Position numbers and translations under genes: made by a program. A stretch of DNA of 64,000 nucleotides, from NCBI RefSeq assembly GCF_001865575.2, contig NZ_CP017561.2:1426001-1490000 (forward strand), given 5' to 3'. This document shows positions 37,350 through 45,980 of this stretch, one piece after another (the stretch's first letter is position 1; each line of letters opens with the position of its first letter). This DNA comes from Paraburkholderia sprentiae WSM5005. Lineage in GTDB: Bacteria; Pseudomonadota; Gammaproteobacteria; Burkholderiales; Burkholderiaceae. Below the pieces are notes generated by a model, which worked only from the letters and a program-made list of their open reading frames with translations, made no database searches and was not told where the DNA came from.

Positions 37350-38096
37350 ATGCGAATCGGAATCATCGGAACAGGCCACATCGGCGGGACCATCGCCCGA
37401 AAATTGAAAGCTGTCGGACACGACATTCGCGTTGCGAATTCGAGAGGGGTGCAGAGCGTGCGCAGCTTTGCCGCAGAAATCGGCGCAACGGCCGTCGATG
37501 TGAGTGGTGCCGTCCGCGATGTTGACGCGATCATTGTGGCGATACCGCTGCCTGCCATGGCGCTATTACCGAAAGAGCTGTTCGACTCTGTTCCTGCGGA
37601 TGTACCGATTGTCGATACAAGCAACTACTATCCCGGCATGCGCGATGAGTCGATACCGGAAATCGAAGACGGGATGCCGGAAAGCGTCTGGGTCTCGAAG
37701 CAACTCGGCCGTCCGGTTATCAAGGCATTCAACAATATTCTCGCCTATTCTCTTGCCGAGCTAGGCCGTCCCGAAGGTGCGCCTGATCGTCTTGCTGTAG
37801 CCGTGGGCGGGGACAATCCGACATCGAAGCAGATCGTGATCGCACTGGTGAATGACGCCGGCTTCGATCCCGTCGATTCGGGCTCGCTCGAAGACTCCTG
37901 GCGGCAGCAGCCGGCGACCCCCGCATATTGTTGCGATTACGGCATCGAAATGATGCGCAAGGGGCTCGCCGCAGCCGTGAAGGGGATGGCGTCCGGGAAA
38001 CGCGGCCGGATGGCCGAGCTATTCGCCCAGCTAGGACCTGATCCAAGCCATGCCGATATCGTGAAGATGAACCGGTCGCTCAATCCGCTTGCTTGA
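37350..38096 (+). CDS. NADP-binding oxidoreductase (F420:NADP reductase-like)
   Basis: A 248-residue protein with an N-terminal Rossmann fold: MRIGIIGTGHIGGTIARKLK (residues 1-20), with RVANSRG after strand two, a pattern that favours NADP. The segment VDTSNYYPGMRDESIPEIED and the all-helical C-terminal part with KAFNNILAYSLAELGRP resemble the F420-dependent NADP reductase/YqeC-like family. Whether it uses F420 is doubtful, since no F420 genes are seen; NADPH-dependent reduction of a small substrate is likelier. The ATG at 37350 has GAGG upstream. Divergent from the HxlR gene. Confidence 0.85.
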   Translation: MRIGIIGTGHIGGTIARKLKAVGHDIRVANSRGVQSVRSFAAEIGATAVDVSGAVRDVDAIIVAIPLPAMALLPKELFDSVPADVPIVDTSNYYPGMRDESIPEIEDGMPESVWVSKQLGRPVIKAFNNILAYSLAELGRPEGAPDRLAVAVGGDNPTSKQIVIALVNDAGFDPVDSGSLEDSWRQQPATPAYCCDYGIEMMRKGLAAAVKGMASGKRGRMAELFAQLGPDPSHADIVKMNRSLNPLA

Positions 38097-38233
38097 CTTT
38101 GCGAGCCGACCGACCACGAGAACTAATCTATTTGCGAGCCGGGAAATTCTTGTCGGTTGCGCCCCCGCCACGAAGGTAGGGCACAAGGGTTGCGATCATG
38201 ACGGCGACCCGGCGCTTTCCGGTACACTGTGCG

Positions 38234-38251
38234 CCGTCACAAATGTGTCAC
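38234..38251 (+). promoter_or_regulatory. Candidate Pho box
   Basis: CCGTCACAAATGTGTCAC matches the enterobacterial 18-bp PhoB consensus CTGTCATAAATCTGTCAC at 15 positions, with its two 7-base direct repeats in register. It lies 133 bp before the DUF47 gene start and on the same strand, in a 287-bp gap that is the promoter region of the DUF47-pit pair. Confidence 0.55.
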
Positions 38252-38383
38252 CTACAGCCGCCGCGCGTAGCCGCCATGCAACCCCGCGATTCATACGGGC
38301 GGACAGCCAAACTCGGAATACGTAAAGAATACGTAGGTGCCACACTCCTAACCGGTTGATTTTAAATAGTTTGAGTGGACTTT

Positions 38384-39010
38384 ATGTTAGGTCGCCTACT
38401 GCCCACCGAGGGCAAGTTCTTCGAAATATTCAATTCGCACGCAATCTGCATCATCTCGGCAAGCCGCGAACTCGAACTCCTGATCGACAATCTGCAGGAC
38501 GCCGAAACCCACAAGCAGAACGTGCAGAAGGCCGAGAAAGCGGCTGACAAGCTCACGCACGAAGCCATCGATCTGCTGCACAAGACCTTCATCACGCCGC
38601 TCGATCGTGACGAGATCCACAAGCTGATTACGACGATGGACGACATCCTCGACCTGATGGAGGACGTCGCCACCGCGATCTCGCTGTATGACGTGCAAGC
38701 GGTCACGTCGGAGGCGAGCCAGCTCGCGCATATCTGCACGGCGACCTGCGAGCGCGTGCAGTTCGCGGTTAGCCTGCTGTCGGACATGAAGCAGGCGAGC
38801 CAGATCCTGAAGGCCTGCGAGGACATCGACCGGCTCGAATCGGAAGCCGATCGCGTGCTGCGCGCGGCGATGTCAAAGCTGTTCCGCGAGGAAGACGACG
38901 TCAAGGTCCTGATCAAGCTGAAGGCGATCTACGAACTGCTCGAAACGATCACGGACAAGTGTGAGGATGTGGCGAACATCATCGAAGGCATCGTGCTGGA
39001 AAACGCATAA
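38384..39010 (+). CDS. DUF47 family, PhoU-like phosphate transport regulator
   Basis: A 208-residue all-helical cytoplasmic protein. It begins MLGRLLPTEGKFFEIFNSHA, contains KAADKLTHEAIDLLHKTFIT and FITPLDRDEIHKLITTMDDI, and ends ITDKCEDVANIIEGIVLE, all typical of DUF47/YkaA. DUF47 genes are nearly always paired with Pit transporters, as here, and the two proteins are thought to act together, possibly by regulating transport. The ATG at 38384 follows TGAGTGGAC; a GTG three codons earlier is an alternative. A Pho-box-like site lies upstream. Confidence 0.93.
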   Translation: MLGRLLPTEGKFFEIFNSHAICIISASRELELLIDNLQDAETHKQNVQKAEKAADKLTHEAIDLLHKTFITPLDRDEIHKLITTMDDILDLMEDVATAISLYDVQAVTSEASQLAHICTATCERVQFAVSLLSDMKQASQILKACEDIDRLESEADRVLRAAMSKLFREEDDVKVLIKLKAIYELLETITDKCEDVANIIEGIVLENA

Positions 39011-40020
39011 TGCAATCGATACAACTCGCTATCTGGGTCGTCATCGGCCTGGTTGCTATCGCGCTGGTGTTCGACTTCATGAACGGTTTTCACGACGCGG
39101 CGAATTCGATCGCCACGGTCGTGTCGACTGGCGTGCTGAAGCCGCAGCAGGCGGTGGCGTTCGCCGCGGCGTTCAACGTCATCGCGTATTTCGTGTTCCA
39201 CCTGAAGGTGGCCACGACCGTCGGCAAGGGGACGATCGACCCGGACATCGTCGATCACTACGTGATCTTCGGCGCGCTGGTCGGCGCGATCGCGTGGAAC
39301 GTGATCACCTGGGTGTACGGTATCCCGTCCAGCTCGTCGCACGCGCTGATCGGCGGGCTCGTGGGCGCGGCGCTCGCGAAGTCGGGCTGGGGGTCGCTCA
39401 ACTGGGACGGCCTGATGAAGACCGTCGCGTTCATCTTCATTTCGCCGCTGCTCGGCTTCGTGCTCGGCTCGTTTTTCATGCTGCTGGTGTCGTGGCTGTA
39501 CTTCCGCACGCCGCCGAGCAAGGTCGACCGGCGCTTCCGCCGCCTGCAGCTGATCTCCGCTGGCCTGTATAGCCTCGGTCATGGTGGCAACGACGCGCAG
39601 AAGACCATCGGCATCATCTGGATGCTGCTGATCGCCACCGGCTTCGCGTCGATGAAGGCGGATGCGCCGCCGCTGTGGGTGATCGGCGGCTGCTATCTGT
39701 CGATGGGCTTGGGAACGCTGTTCGGGGGCTGGCGCATCGTGCGCACGATGGGGCAGAAAATCACAAAGCTCAAACCAGTCGGCGGCTTCTGCGCGGAGTC
39801 GGGCGGGGCGATCACGCTGTTTACCGCGTCGGCGCTCGGCATTCCCGTGTCGACCACGCACACGATTACCGGGGCGATCGTCGGGGTCGGCGCGACGCAA
39901 AAGTTGAGCGCGGTGCGCTGGGGCGTGGCCGGCAACATCGTCTGGGCGTGGATTCTGACGATTCCGGCTTCCGCGGTGCTGTCCGGCGGGGCCTGGTGGC
40001 TGGGTCACCACTTGCTGTAG
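39010..40020 (+). CDS. Inorganic phosphate transporter, Pit family
   Basis: A 336-residue inner-membrane carrier expected to import phosphate (as metal-phosphate) with protons. The two inverted signature repeats are visible: DFMNGFHDAANSIATVVST in the first half and LGHGGNDAQKTIGIIWMLL in the second. The segments GIPSSSSHALIGGLVGAAL and GIPVSTTHTITGAIVGVGA are the matching substrate-loop pair. About ten hydrophobic spans are present. It overlaps the DUF47 stop by one base and is co-transcribed. Shorter than E. coli PitA (499), like the compact Pit proteins of many bacteria. Confidence 0.94.
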   Translation: MQSIQLAIWVVIGLVAIALVFDFMNGFHDAANSIATVVSTGVLKPQQAVAFAAAFNVIAYFVFHLKVATTVGKGTIDPDIVDHYVIFGALVGAIAWNVITWVYGIPSSSSHALIGGLVGAALAKSGWGSLNWDGLMKTVAFIFISPLLGFVLGSFFMLLVSWLYFRTPPSKVDRRFRRLQLISAGLYSLGHGGNDAQKTIGIIWMLLIATGFASMKADAPPLWVIGGCYLSMGLGTLFGGWRIVRTMGQKITKLKPVGGFCAESGGAITLFTASALGIPVSTTHTITGAIVGVGATQKLSAVRWGVAGNIVWAWILTIPASAVLSGGAWWLGHHLL

Positions 40021-40079
40021 TCACCGTGGGATGCGGCCCACGCTGCTCTGCTTTGCAGCCGTCGGGTCGTCGAACCCGT

Positions 40080-40886
40080 TCAGATTAACGGTGCATTCGC
40101 GCCATCCATCGGCACGATCGCGCCCGTCACATAGCTCGCGCGGCGGCTCGCGAGGAACATCGCCACATCGGCGATTTCCTCCGGTTTTGCGTAGCGGCCG
40201 AGCGGCATCCCGGCCTGGCCGCGCGCGAGCGCTTCGTCGTTGTTGATGCCTTGCTGCGCCGCCTCCAGCCGGACGGCTTCCTCGACGCGCTCCGTTAGTG
40301 TCGCGCCGGGATTGATCGCGTTGATGCGGATGCCGTAGCGCGCGTAGTAGTGCGCGAGGCCTACCGTCGCGAGCATCAGCGCCGCGTTGGCCGCGCCGCC
40401 CGCAATGTGAATGTCGCTCGCCACCTTGCCGCCCATGCCGATGATATTGACGATCGCGCCCGGCTCGGCACCACCGTTGGCCTTCGCGCGCTCGGCCATA
40501 CGGCGCAACACTTCCTGCTGTGGATAGATGTACGGGAAATACTTCGCTTCCATCGTTGCGCGGAATGCGTCGGCATCGAGCGTTTCGGGGTCGTACCGGC
40601 GCGCGGCGCCGGCGCTATTGATCAGCACGTCGATCGGGCCCACTGCGGTGCTGACTTCCTCGACGATATCGGCGGCGCTGTGCGGCTCGTGCAGGTCTGC
40701 GCGCGTGCGGTGTACGTGGAATCCTTCCTGTTTCAGCTGCTCGTAGGCGCGCGCCAGATTGGCGGGGTCGCGCGACACGATCGCGACCTTCGCGCCTTCC
40801 TGCGCGAAGGCTCGCGCGCAGGCGAAGCCGATGCCTTTGCTGCCGCCGGTGATCAGCACCACCTTGTTTTTGAGCCCGAGTTCCAT
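40080..40886 (-). CDS. SDR-family protein with altered active site
   Basis: A 268-residue short-chain dehydrogenase fold. The cofactor motif LITGGSKGIGFACARAF and the strand LINSAGAARRYDPE (for NNAG) are normal. The expected catalytic Ser and the Tyr-x3-Lys are not present: the region NIIGMGGKVASDIHIAGGAA has no Ser-Tyr pair, and Asn replaces the Lys position in AANAALML. The C-terminal part RINAINPGATLTERVEEAV and TGAIVPMDGANAPL is typical. It may bind nucleotide without standard dehydrogenase chemistry. The ATG at 40886 was taken; a GTG three codons earlier is possible. Confidence 0.85.
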   Translation of the reverse strand: MELGLKNKVVLITGGSKGIGFACARAFAQEGAKVAIVSRDPANLARAYEQLKQEGFHVHRTRADLHEPHSAADIVEEVSTAVGPIDVLINSAGAARRYDPETLDADAFRATMEAKYFPYIYPQQEVLRRMAERAKANGGAEPGAIVNIIGMGGKVASDIHIAGGAANAALMLATVGLAHYYARYGIRINAINPGATLTERVEEAVRLEAAQQGINNDEALARGQAGMPLGRYAKPEEIADVAMFLASRRASYVTGAIVPMDGANAPLI

Positions 40887-40937
40887 GGTCGTCACCCGCC
40901 GTCGAAAGAATATCGATGACGATAGCAGATCGCGGCG

Positions 40938-42041
40938 TCAGAAGTTGCCGTTCGCGAAACGGGCGATCGGGTCGTCGCTGCTTTGCGTGGGCGCAGGCGC
41001 GCCGTGGGACGCCGTCGACGCGCGCATGAGCTGAACGCCGCCAGTGCCTTCGGTCTGCTGGGCCTGCCGGGCCTGGCGTTCCGCGATCGAGGCGGGCGGG
41101 GGCGGCTCGAACGCGTCGGCGGCGGCGTCGATTGGGTCGGGCGCAGTTTGCGCAACGGTGCGGGCGGTCGTCGCGGGCTGCATCGGTTGCGCGGGCGAAG
41201 AAACGCCGCTTTCATACGTGCTCGCGCGAGCCATCGGGGTCTCCGGCGGTGCCACGGCGCCCGCCGAGCGCGCCTGCATCTGCGCGGCGCTGAGGCCGGA
41301 CGGCGGCGGCTCGAACTGATCGGCTTGCGCGACGGGCGTGCTGCCTGCACTGGTCGCCCGGCTCGCCGGGGTTGCGCGCGCGGCCGGCTGGGCGGTCGCC
41401 ATCGACGGCGCGCTAGACATCGCCGTCGCCGCGACCGCGGCACCACGCTCGGGCTGCGGCGCCGCCGCCTGATAACTCGGCGTATCGAACGGCGCCGGCG
41501 TCGCCGCCGGCCCCGCCATCCGGCGGATGCCGTCGAAGCGCCGCGCCCAGTAGGGATTGGTCAGATAGTCGAGCCGCACCGTGCCGCCCGTCGACGGCGC
41601 GTTGACGAAACGCAGCTTGCCCACGTAGATGCCGACGTGCGAATGCGCACGCCCGGTCGTGTTGAAAAAGATCAGATCGCCGGGCGCGATTTCGTCCGGT
41701 TCGATCGACTCGCCGCGCCCGCTCATCTCTGCCGTCGTGCGCGGCAGGTTCACCGACGCCGCGCGCAGCACGACGTAACGCACGAGCCCGCTGCAATCGA
41801 AACCGCTGTCAGGCGTATTGCCGCCCCAGCGGTACGGCACGCCGACGAGGCTCATTGCCTGAATCGAGATTTCCTCGCGGCCGATGCTGTGATCGACGAA
41901 GTGGGGGAAGCCGGGCGGCGGCGCGTGGTAGGCGCCGTTCGCGACAACGATGCCGCCGGACCCGCGCGAGCTCTTCTGCGGCGCGCCGGCGCAGGCGGCG
42001 AGCAACAGGACGGGCAGCAGCGATAAGGCGAGTCGGCGCAT
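40938..42041 (-). CDS. NlpC/P60 family lipoprotein hydrolase
   Basis: A 367-residue putative lipoprotein. Signal sequence and lipobox LLAAC put the modified Cys at 17. The catalytic domain (about residues 50-165) has Cys83 in FDCSGLVRYV and His135 in AHSHVGIYVG, the core of NlpC/P60 cysteine peptidases that cut D-Glu to diaminopimelate bonds in peptidoglycan. A disordered tail of about 190 residues, rich in Ala, Pro, Gln and Thr, follows; it is unusual for the family, whose lipoprotein members are near 150-200 residues. The ATG at 42041 gives a good signal peptide although no strong ribosome-binding site is visible. Confidence 0.9.
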   Translation of the reverse strand: MRRLALSLLPVLLLAACAGAPQKSSRGSGGIVVANGAYHAPPPGFPHFVDHSIGREEISIQAMSLVGVPYRWGGNTPDSGFDCSGLVRYVVLRAASVNLPRTTAEMSGRGESIEPDEIAPGDLIFFNTTGRAHSHVGIYVGKLRFVNAPSTGGTVRLDYLTNPYWARRFDGIRRMAGPAATPAPFDTPSYQAAAPQPERGAAVAATAMSSAPSMATAQPAARATPASRATSAGSTPVAQADQFEPPPSGLSAAQMQARSAGAVAPPETPMARASTYESGVSSPAQPMQPATTARTVAQTAPDPIDAAADAFEPPPPASIAERQARQAQQTEGTGGVQLMRASTASHGAPAPTQSSDDPIARFANGNF

Positions 42042-42183
42042 GAAGAGGACACGGGCGGTAAACGCCCGCTTACTCACTGACGATGTCGCGATGGTAGCCG
42101 CCCAACAAGGCTGCCGCAAGAATTGTTGATAAATTACTTGAAGTTCGGGCGCTAAGTGTTGCCCGCATGGAACGCCGGCGCAA

Positions 42184-42218
42184 TAAAAAAAACCGCGTCC
42201 GGAATCAACCGGCCGCGG
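42184..42218 (-). terminator. Intrinsic terminator of the PIN-PhoH gene
   Basis: On the minus strand CCGCGGCCGG pairs with CCGGACGCGG (one mismatch) and is followed by eight T. It lies 35 bp past the phoH-type stop. Confidence 0.85.
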
Positions 42219-42252
42219 CTTGCGATGAAAAACCGAAAAAACCGGCGAACGC

Positions 42253-44118
42253 CTAGAGGATCTCCGACGCGTAATCAGCGAGGCGCGAGCGCTCGCCGCG
42301 CGCGAGCGTCACATGTCCGCTGTGCGCCCAGCCCTTGAAGCGGTCGACCACATACGTCAGGCCGGAACTGCCCTCGGTCAGGTAAGGGGTGTCGATCTGC
42401 GCGATGTTGCCGAGGCAAATGATCTTCGTGCCCGGACCCGCGCGCGTAACGAGCGTCTTCATCTGCTTCGGCGTCAGGTTCTGCGCTTCGTCGATGATCA
42501 GATACTTGTCGACGAACGTGCGGCCGCGCATGAAGTTCATGCTCTTGATCTTCAGGCGCGAGCGGATCAACTCCTGGGTCGCGGCGCGGCCCCATTCGCC
42601 GGCGGCGTCGTCGGTTTTCTGCAGGACTTCGAGGTTGTCGTCGAACGCACCCATCCACGGCTGCATCTTTTCCTCTTCGGTGCCCGGCAGGAAGCCGATG
42701 TCTTCGCCGACCGGCACCGTCGCGCGCGTCACGATGATCTCGTTGTAGCGCTTGTCGTCGAGCACTTGCGCGAGACCCGCCGCGAGCGCGACCAGGGTCT
42801 TGCCGGTACCGGCCTGGCCGAGCAGCGTGACGAAGTCGATCTCCGGATTCATCAGCAGGTTCAGCGCGAAGTTTTGCTCGCGATTGCGCGCCGTGATGCC
42901 CCACACGTTGTTCTTGTGGTGGCCATAGTCACGCAGTGTTTGCAGCAGTGCGGTCTTGCCGTTCAGCTCCCGCACCAATGCATGAAAAGCGGGCTCGCCG
43001 TTTTGCGGCTCGAGATAAACGAACTCGTTGACCAGCATCGACGCGCACAGCGGACCTGTCACACGGTAGTACGTGGTGCCGGTTTTCGTGTCCTGCCAGC
43101 TTTCCATGCCCTTCGCGTGCCGGGTCCAGAAATCCTGCGGCAGCGCGCGGATGCCCGTGTACAGCAGGTCGCTGTCCTCGAGCACCTGGTCGTTGAAGTA
43201 GTCTTCGGCGGGCAGGCCGAGCGCATGCGCCTTGATGCGCATATTGATGTCTTTCGACACCAGCACGACCTGGCGATCCGCGCGATCGCGCTGCAGCGCG
43301 CGCACGACGCCGAGAATCTGGTTGTCCGCCTTGCCTTCGGGCAGACCTTCGACGCGCTCGATGGCGGTCAGCCGGGTCTGGAAGTAGAGCCGCCCGGACG
43401 CCTCGCGGCTACCCAGACGCGCGAGCGAAATGCCGTCGGCCATGTCGCCCGCGTTGGCGACCAGTGCGTCGAGCGTGCGGCTCACCTGACGCGCATTACG
43501 CGCGACTTCCGACATCCCCTTCTTGTGGTCATCGAGCTCTTCCAACGTCATCATCGGCAGATAGACGTCGTGCTCCTCGAAGCGGAACAGGCAGCTCGGA
43601 TCGTGCATCAGCACGTTGGTGTCGAGAACGAAAAGCTTCTGGACCTCGGCTGGCGTGGCGCCCGTACCGCGTTTCTTGCGCGTGGTGCCCCGGGCTGCCG
43701 CGGCGGGTGCTGGGGCTGTTTCCGCCGTGGGCTGCCTTGCCGCAGGCGCGCGCGCGACGACCGGCTGCGCGTCAAGCTGCGCTTGGGCCGCATCGGTTTC
43801 GAGCTGCGCGCGCCCGGCGGGGACCGGCTGCAACAGCGCGGCGGTTTGCCTGGTCCGGCGGCCGCGCGCGGGCGCGGGCGCCGGTTGTGCGGCGGGCGGC
43901 GATTCGACGGCGGGCACGGGCCACAACGTGGTGGCGGCGTTGGCGGCGTGCGCCATGGGTGTGGCGACATTGGCGCGGCCGTAATCGGCCGAGTCTGCGG
44001 ATTCCCCTTCACGCGCCGGTTTTTTCGCGGTGGAGCGCGCGGGCGTGACGGCTTTGGCCTTGTATTCGTCAGGCGACAAAAGATTGCCGAGCTTGTTGGG
44101 GGGGGTAGGCAAAGGCAT
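42253..44118 (-). CDS. PIN domain-PhoH ATPase fusion protein
   Basis: A 621-residue protein. Residues 1-150 are low complexity (Ala, Pro, Gln, Arg). A PIN ribonuclease domain starts near 161 with KLFVLDTNVLMHDPSC and its acidic residues. A PhoH-type ATPase follows, with Walker A GQAGTGKTLVALAAG near residues 433-440 and Walker B LIIDEAQNLTPKQMK. PIN-PhoH proteins are RNA helicase/nucleases in some bacteria. The N-terminal 150 residues are longer than most homologues I know and appear disordered. AGGGAAACC precedes the ATG. A terminator follows the gene, and a 355-bp gap separates it from bcp. Confidence 0.92.
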   Translation of the reverse strand: MPLPTPPNKLGNLLSPDEYKAKAVTPARSTAKKPAREGESADSADYGRANVATPMAHAANAATTLWPVPAVESPPAAQPAPAPARGRRTRQTAALLQPVPAGRAQLETDAAQAQLDAQPVVARAPAARQPTAETAPAPAAAARGTTRKKRGTGATPAEVQKLFVLDTNVLMHDPSCLFRFEEHDVYLPMMTLEELDDHKKGMSEVARNARQVSRTLDALVANAGDMADGISLARLGSREASGRLYFQTRLTAIERVEGLPEGKADNQILGVVRALQRDRADRQVVLVSKDINMRIKAHALGLPAEDYFNDQVLEDSDLLYTGIRALPQDFWTRHAKGMESWQDTKTGTTYYRVTGPLCASMLVNEFVYLEPQNGEPAFHALVRELNGKTALLQTLRDYGHHKNNVWGITARNREQNFALNLLMNPEIDFVTLLGQAGTGKTLVALAAGLAQVLDDKRYNEIIVTRATVPVGEDIGFLPGTEEEKMQPWMGAFDDNLEVLQKTDDAAGEWGRAATQELIRSRLKIKSMNFMRGRTFVDKYLIIDEAQNLTPKQMKTLVTRAGPGTKIICLGNIAQIDTPYLTEGSSGLTYVVDRFKGWAHSGHVTLARGERSRLADYASEIL

Positions 44119-44473
44119 GGTTTCCCTCGAAATGATCGGGTCACATATCGTGCGCCGCCCGTCGCATTCTGACGATGCCCTTATGGGACACCCAGTTTGC
44201 GCGAGGAGGCGCGCATTCGGTCTAGAGATGCCGGTTCGCCTGGTCTTCGATAGGCTCCTTGACGGAAGCGCGCGAACCAATGAACGAACGGTCGCGCGCA
44301 ATCAAAAAAGCCGCCGCCCCGGCATTCGGGGCAAGCGGCTCGACGATGACGCTCACGTTGCGCCTCACGCTCGGAACGGCACCGGTGGATCCGGTCAAGC
44401 GGCCGTCAGAGCTGGCGCAGCGGAGAAAAATGTGGGGTGGACAGGCACTCATTGCGGCCCAATATAACGCGCA
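44119..44473. other. Gap between bcp and the PIN-PhoH gene
   Basis: About 355 bp with no supported gene. It contains a terminator-like hairpin (44303-44340) and, near the phoH end, the promoter region for that gene. Open frames present are unlike any family. Confidence 0.5.
44303..44340 (-). terminator. Intrinsic terminator, probably of bcp
   Basis: On the minus strand an AGCCGC/GCGGCT stem with an inner GCCCC/GGGGC stem, followed by six T. It lies 134 bp past the bcp stop; no gene lies between. Confidence 0.8.
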
Positions 44474-44935
44474 TCAAAGCGCTTGTACAGCCTCCAGAAT
44501 ATCGTCGACGTGGCCCGGCACCTTGACGCCGCGCCACTCCTGGCGCAGCACGCCATCAGCGTCGATGAGGAAGGTGGAGCGCTCGATTCCGCGTACCTCT
44601 TTGCCATACATTTTCTTCATTTTGATGACGGCGAAGAGGGCGCACAGCGTTTCTTCCGGATCGGAAATCAGCGGGAAGGGTAATTCGAGCTTGGCCTTGA
44701 AATTGTCATGCGACCGTAGGCTGTCACGCGACACGCCGATCACTTCCGCGCCGGCCTTCTTGAACTTCGGATACAGATCGCGGAACTGCAGCCCTTCGGT
44801 GGTGCAGCCCGGCGTGTTGTCCTTCGGATAGAAATACAGCACCACCTTCTTGCCCCGCAGCTTTGACAGCGTGATCTCGCCGCCCGTCGCGGCGGCGGTG
44901 AAGTCGGGGATGGGTTGGGCGACTGCGATGGACAC
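44474..44935 (-). CDS. bcp: Peroxiredoxin, Bcp/PrxQ family
   Basis: A 153-residue thioredoxin-dependent thiol peroxidase that reduces hydroperoxides in the cytoplasm. The peroxidatic cysteine is Cys44 in KDNTPGCTTEGLQF. The usual E. coli resolving cysteine, five residues later, is absent (Leu49), so it would act as a 1-Cys or non-standard Bcp with another partner. Segments LYFYPKDNTPGCT, GVSRDSLRSHDNFKAK and STFLIDADGVLRQEWR fit Bcp. It follows the Ara4N genes on the same strand, 142 bp after the deacetylase, and probably has its own promoter. Confidence 0.94.
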   Translation of the reverse strand: MSIAVAQPIPDFTAAATGGEITLSKLRGKKVVLYFYPKDNTPGCTTEGLQFRDLYPKFKKAGAEVIGVSRDSLRSHDNFKAKLELPFPLISDPEETLCALFAVIKMKKMYGKEVRGIERSTFLIDADGVLRQEWRGVKVPGHVDDILEAVQAL

Positions 44936-45076
44936 GAGGTTCTCCGGTTATTGGTGCCGGCGTCGCTAGGTGCCGCGGCGTCGGCTGGTCTGTCGTCGGG
45001 GTTGTTGTTCTTGTTCGGGAACTCGGACGGGCGCGCGGCCGTGCATTTGACGACTACCGCGCCGGGCCGCGGCCCT

Positions 45077-45970
45077 TCAGGGCTGGATGATCAGTTCGCC
45101 GGAGCGCCCCGGAATCTCGCCCCACGTAACAGGGTACGATGGCAGCGTGTCCCGGTCTAGCGTGGCGTAGTAATCGCCCATCGTCGCAAACGTGTGGCCT
45201 TGCGCGCGCCAGCCCTCGAGCAGCTGTTCGAATACCGGCGCGAGCTTCTGTCCTTCGAGTTCCGCGTGCAGTGTGAACACCTGGTCGTGCGGATTTTTTT
45301 CGGTCTGCTTCAGCATCCACGCGGCGACGTTGTGCGTGTCGACACCGTCGACACCGAGCACTTCGTCGAGGGTCGGCAGCGTGGTCGGCATCTGCACGTG
45401 CGCAAGCGTCTTGCCGTCGACCACCGGCCGATACGGCGAGTGGCCGCGGCCGTCGGACGCGTAGCGCATGCCCCACGCGTCGATCTGTTCGAACGCGTGG
45501 CCGTTCATCTGCCAGCCCGCCGCGCCGTGAGTGACGGGCGACGCCCCGAACACGTCGATGAATCGCGCGTGGCTCCGCTGCATCTGCGCGACGGTCCACG
45601 CGCGATCTTTGGCGCGCACGTTGTCCTGCCAGTACACGTGATCCCACGTATGGATGCCGCACTCGAAGCCGGCTTCGTGGATCGCGCGCATCTCGGCCGC
45701 GGCCTTCGCGCCGATATCCGGAGCGGGCAGCAGCACGCCGTACATCAGCTGCCTGACACCGTAATGCTCGACCACCGAGGTGCGCGACACCTTCTTAAGG
45801 AAGCCCGGCCGCAGCACCCGACGCATCGCCCAACCGGTGTGGTCGGGCCCGAGGCTGAACAGGAAGGTGGCGCGCGCCTTGAAGCGGTCGAAGATGCGCG
45901 CGAGATTCGGCACGCCTTCGCGGGTGCCGCGCAGCGTGTCGACGTCGATCTTCAGGACGATGCGAGCCAA
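45077..45970 (-). CDS. arnD: Polysaccharide deacetylase, ArnD-type
   Basis: A 297-residue enzyme of the NodB/CE4 family. Metal ligands are visible as Asp11 in KIDVDTLRGT and His107 and His111 in GIHTWDHVYW. In Ara4N synthesis ArnD removes the formyl group from undecaprenyl-phosphate-Ara4FN on the periplasmic side. The start is TTG at 45970: the region upstream is the stop of the preceding gene (10 bp away), an AAGGGCG ribosome-binding site lies just ahead, and no ATG in frame would keep the first metal-binding strand. It is the last arn gene of the operon. Confidence 0.9.
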   Translation of the reverse strand: MARIVLKIDVDTLRGTREGVPNLARIFDRFKARATFLFSLGPDHTGWAMRRVLRPGFLKKVSRTSVVEHYGVRQLMYGVLLPAPDIGAKAAAEMRAIHEAGFECGIHTWDHVYWQDNVRAKDRAWTVAQMQRSHARFIDVFGASPVTHGAAGWQMNGHAFEQIDAWGMRYASDGRGHSPYRPVVDGKTLAHVQMPTTLPTLDEVLGVDGVDTHNVAAWMLKQTEKNPHDQVFTLHAELEGQKLAPVFEQLLEGWRAQGHTFATMGDYYATLDRDTLPSYPVTWGEIPGRSGELIIQP

Positions 45971-45980
45971 GGACGCGCCC

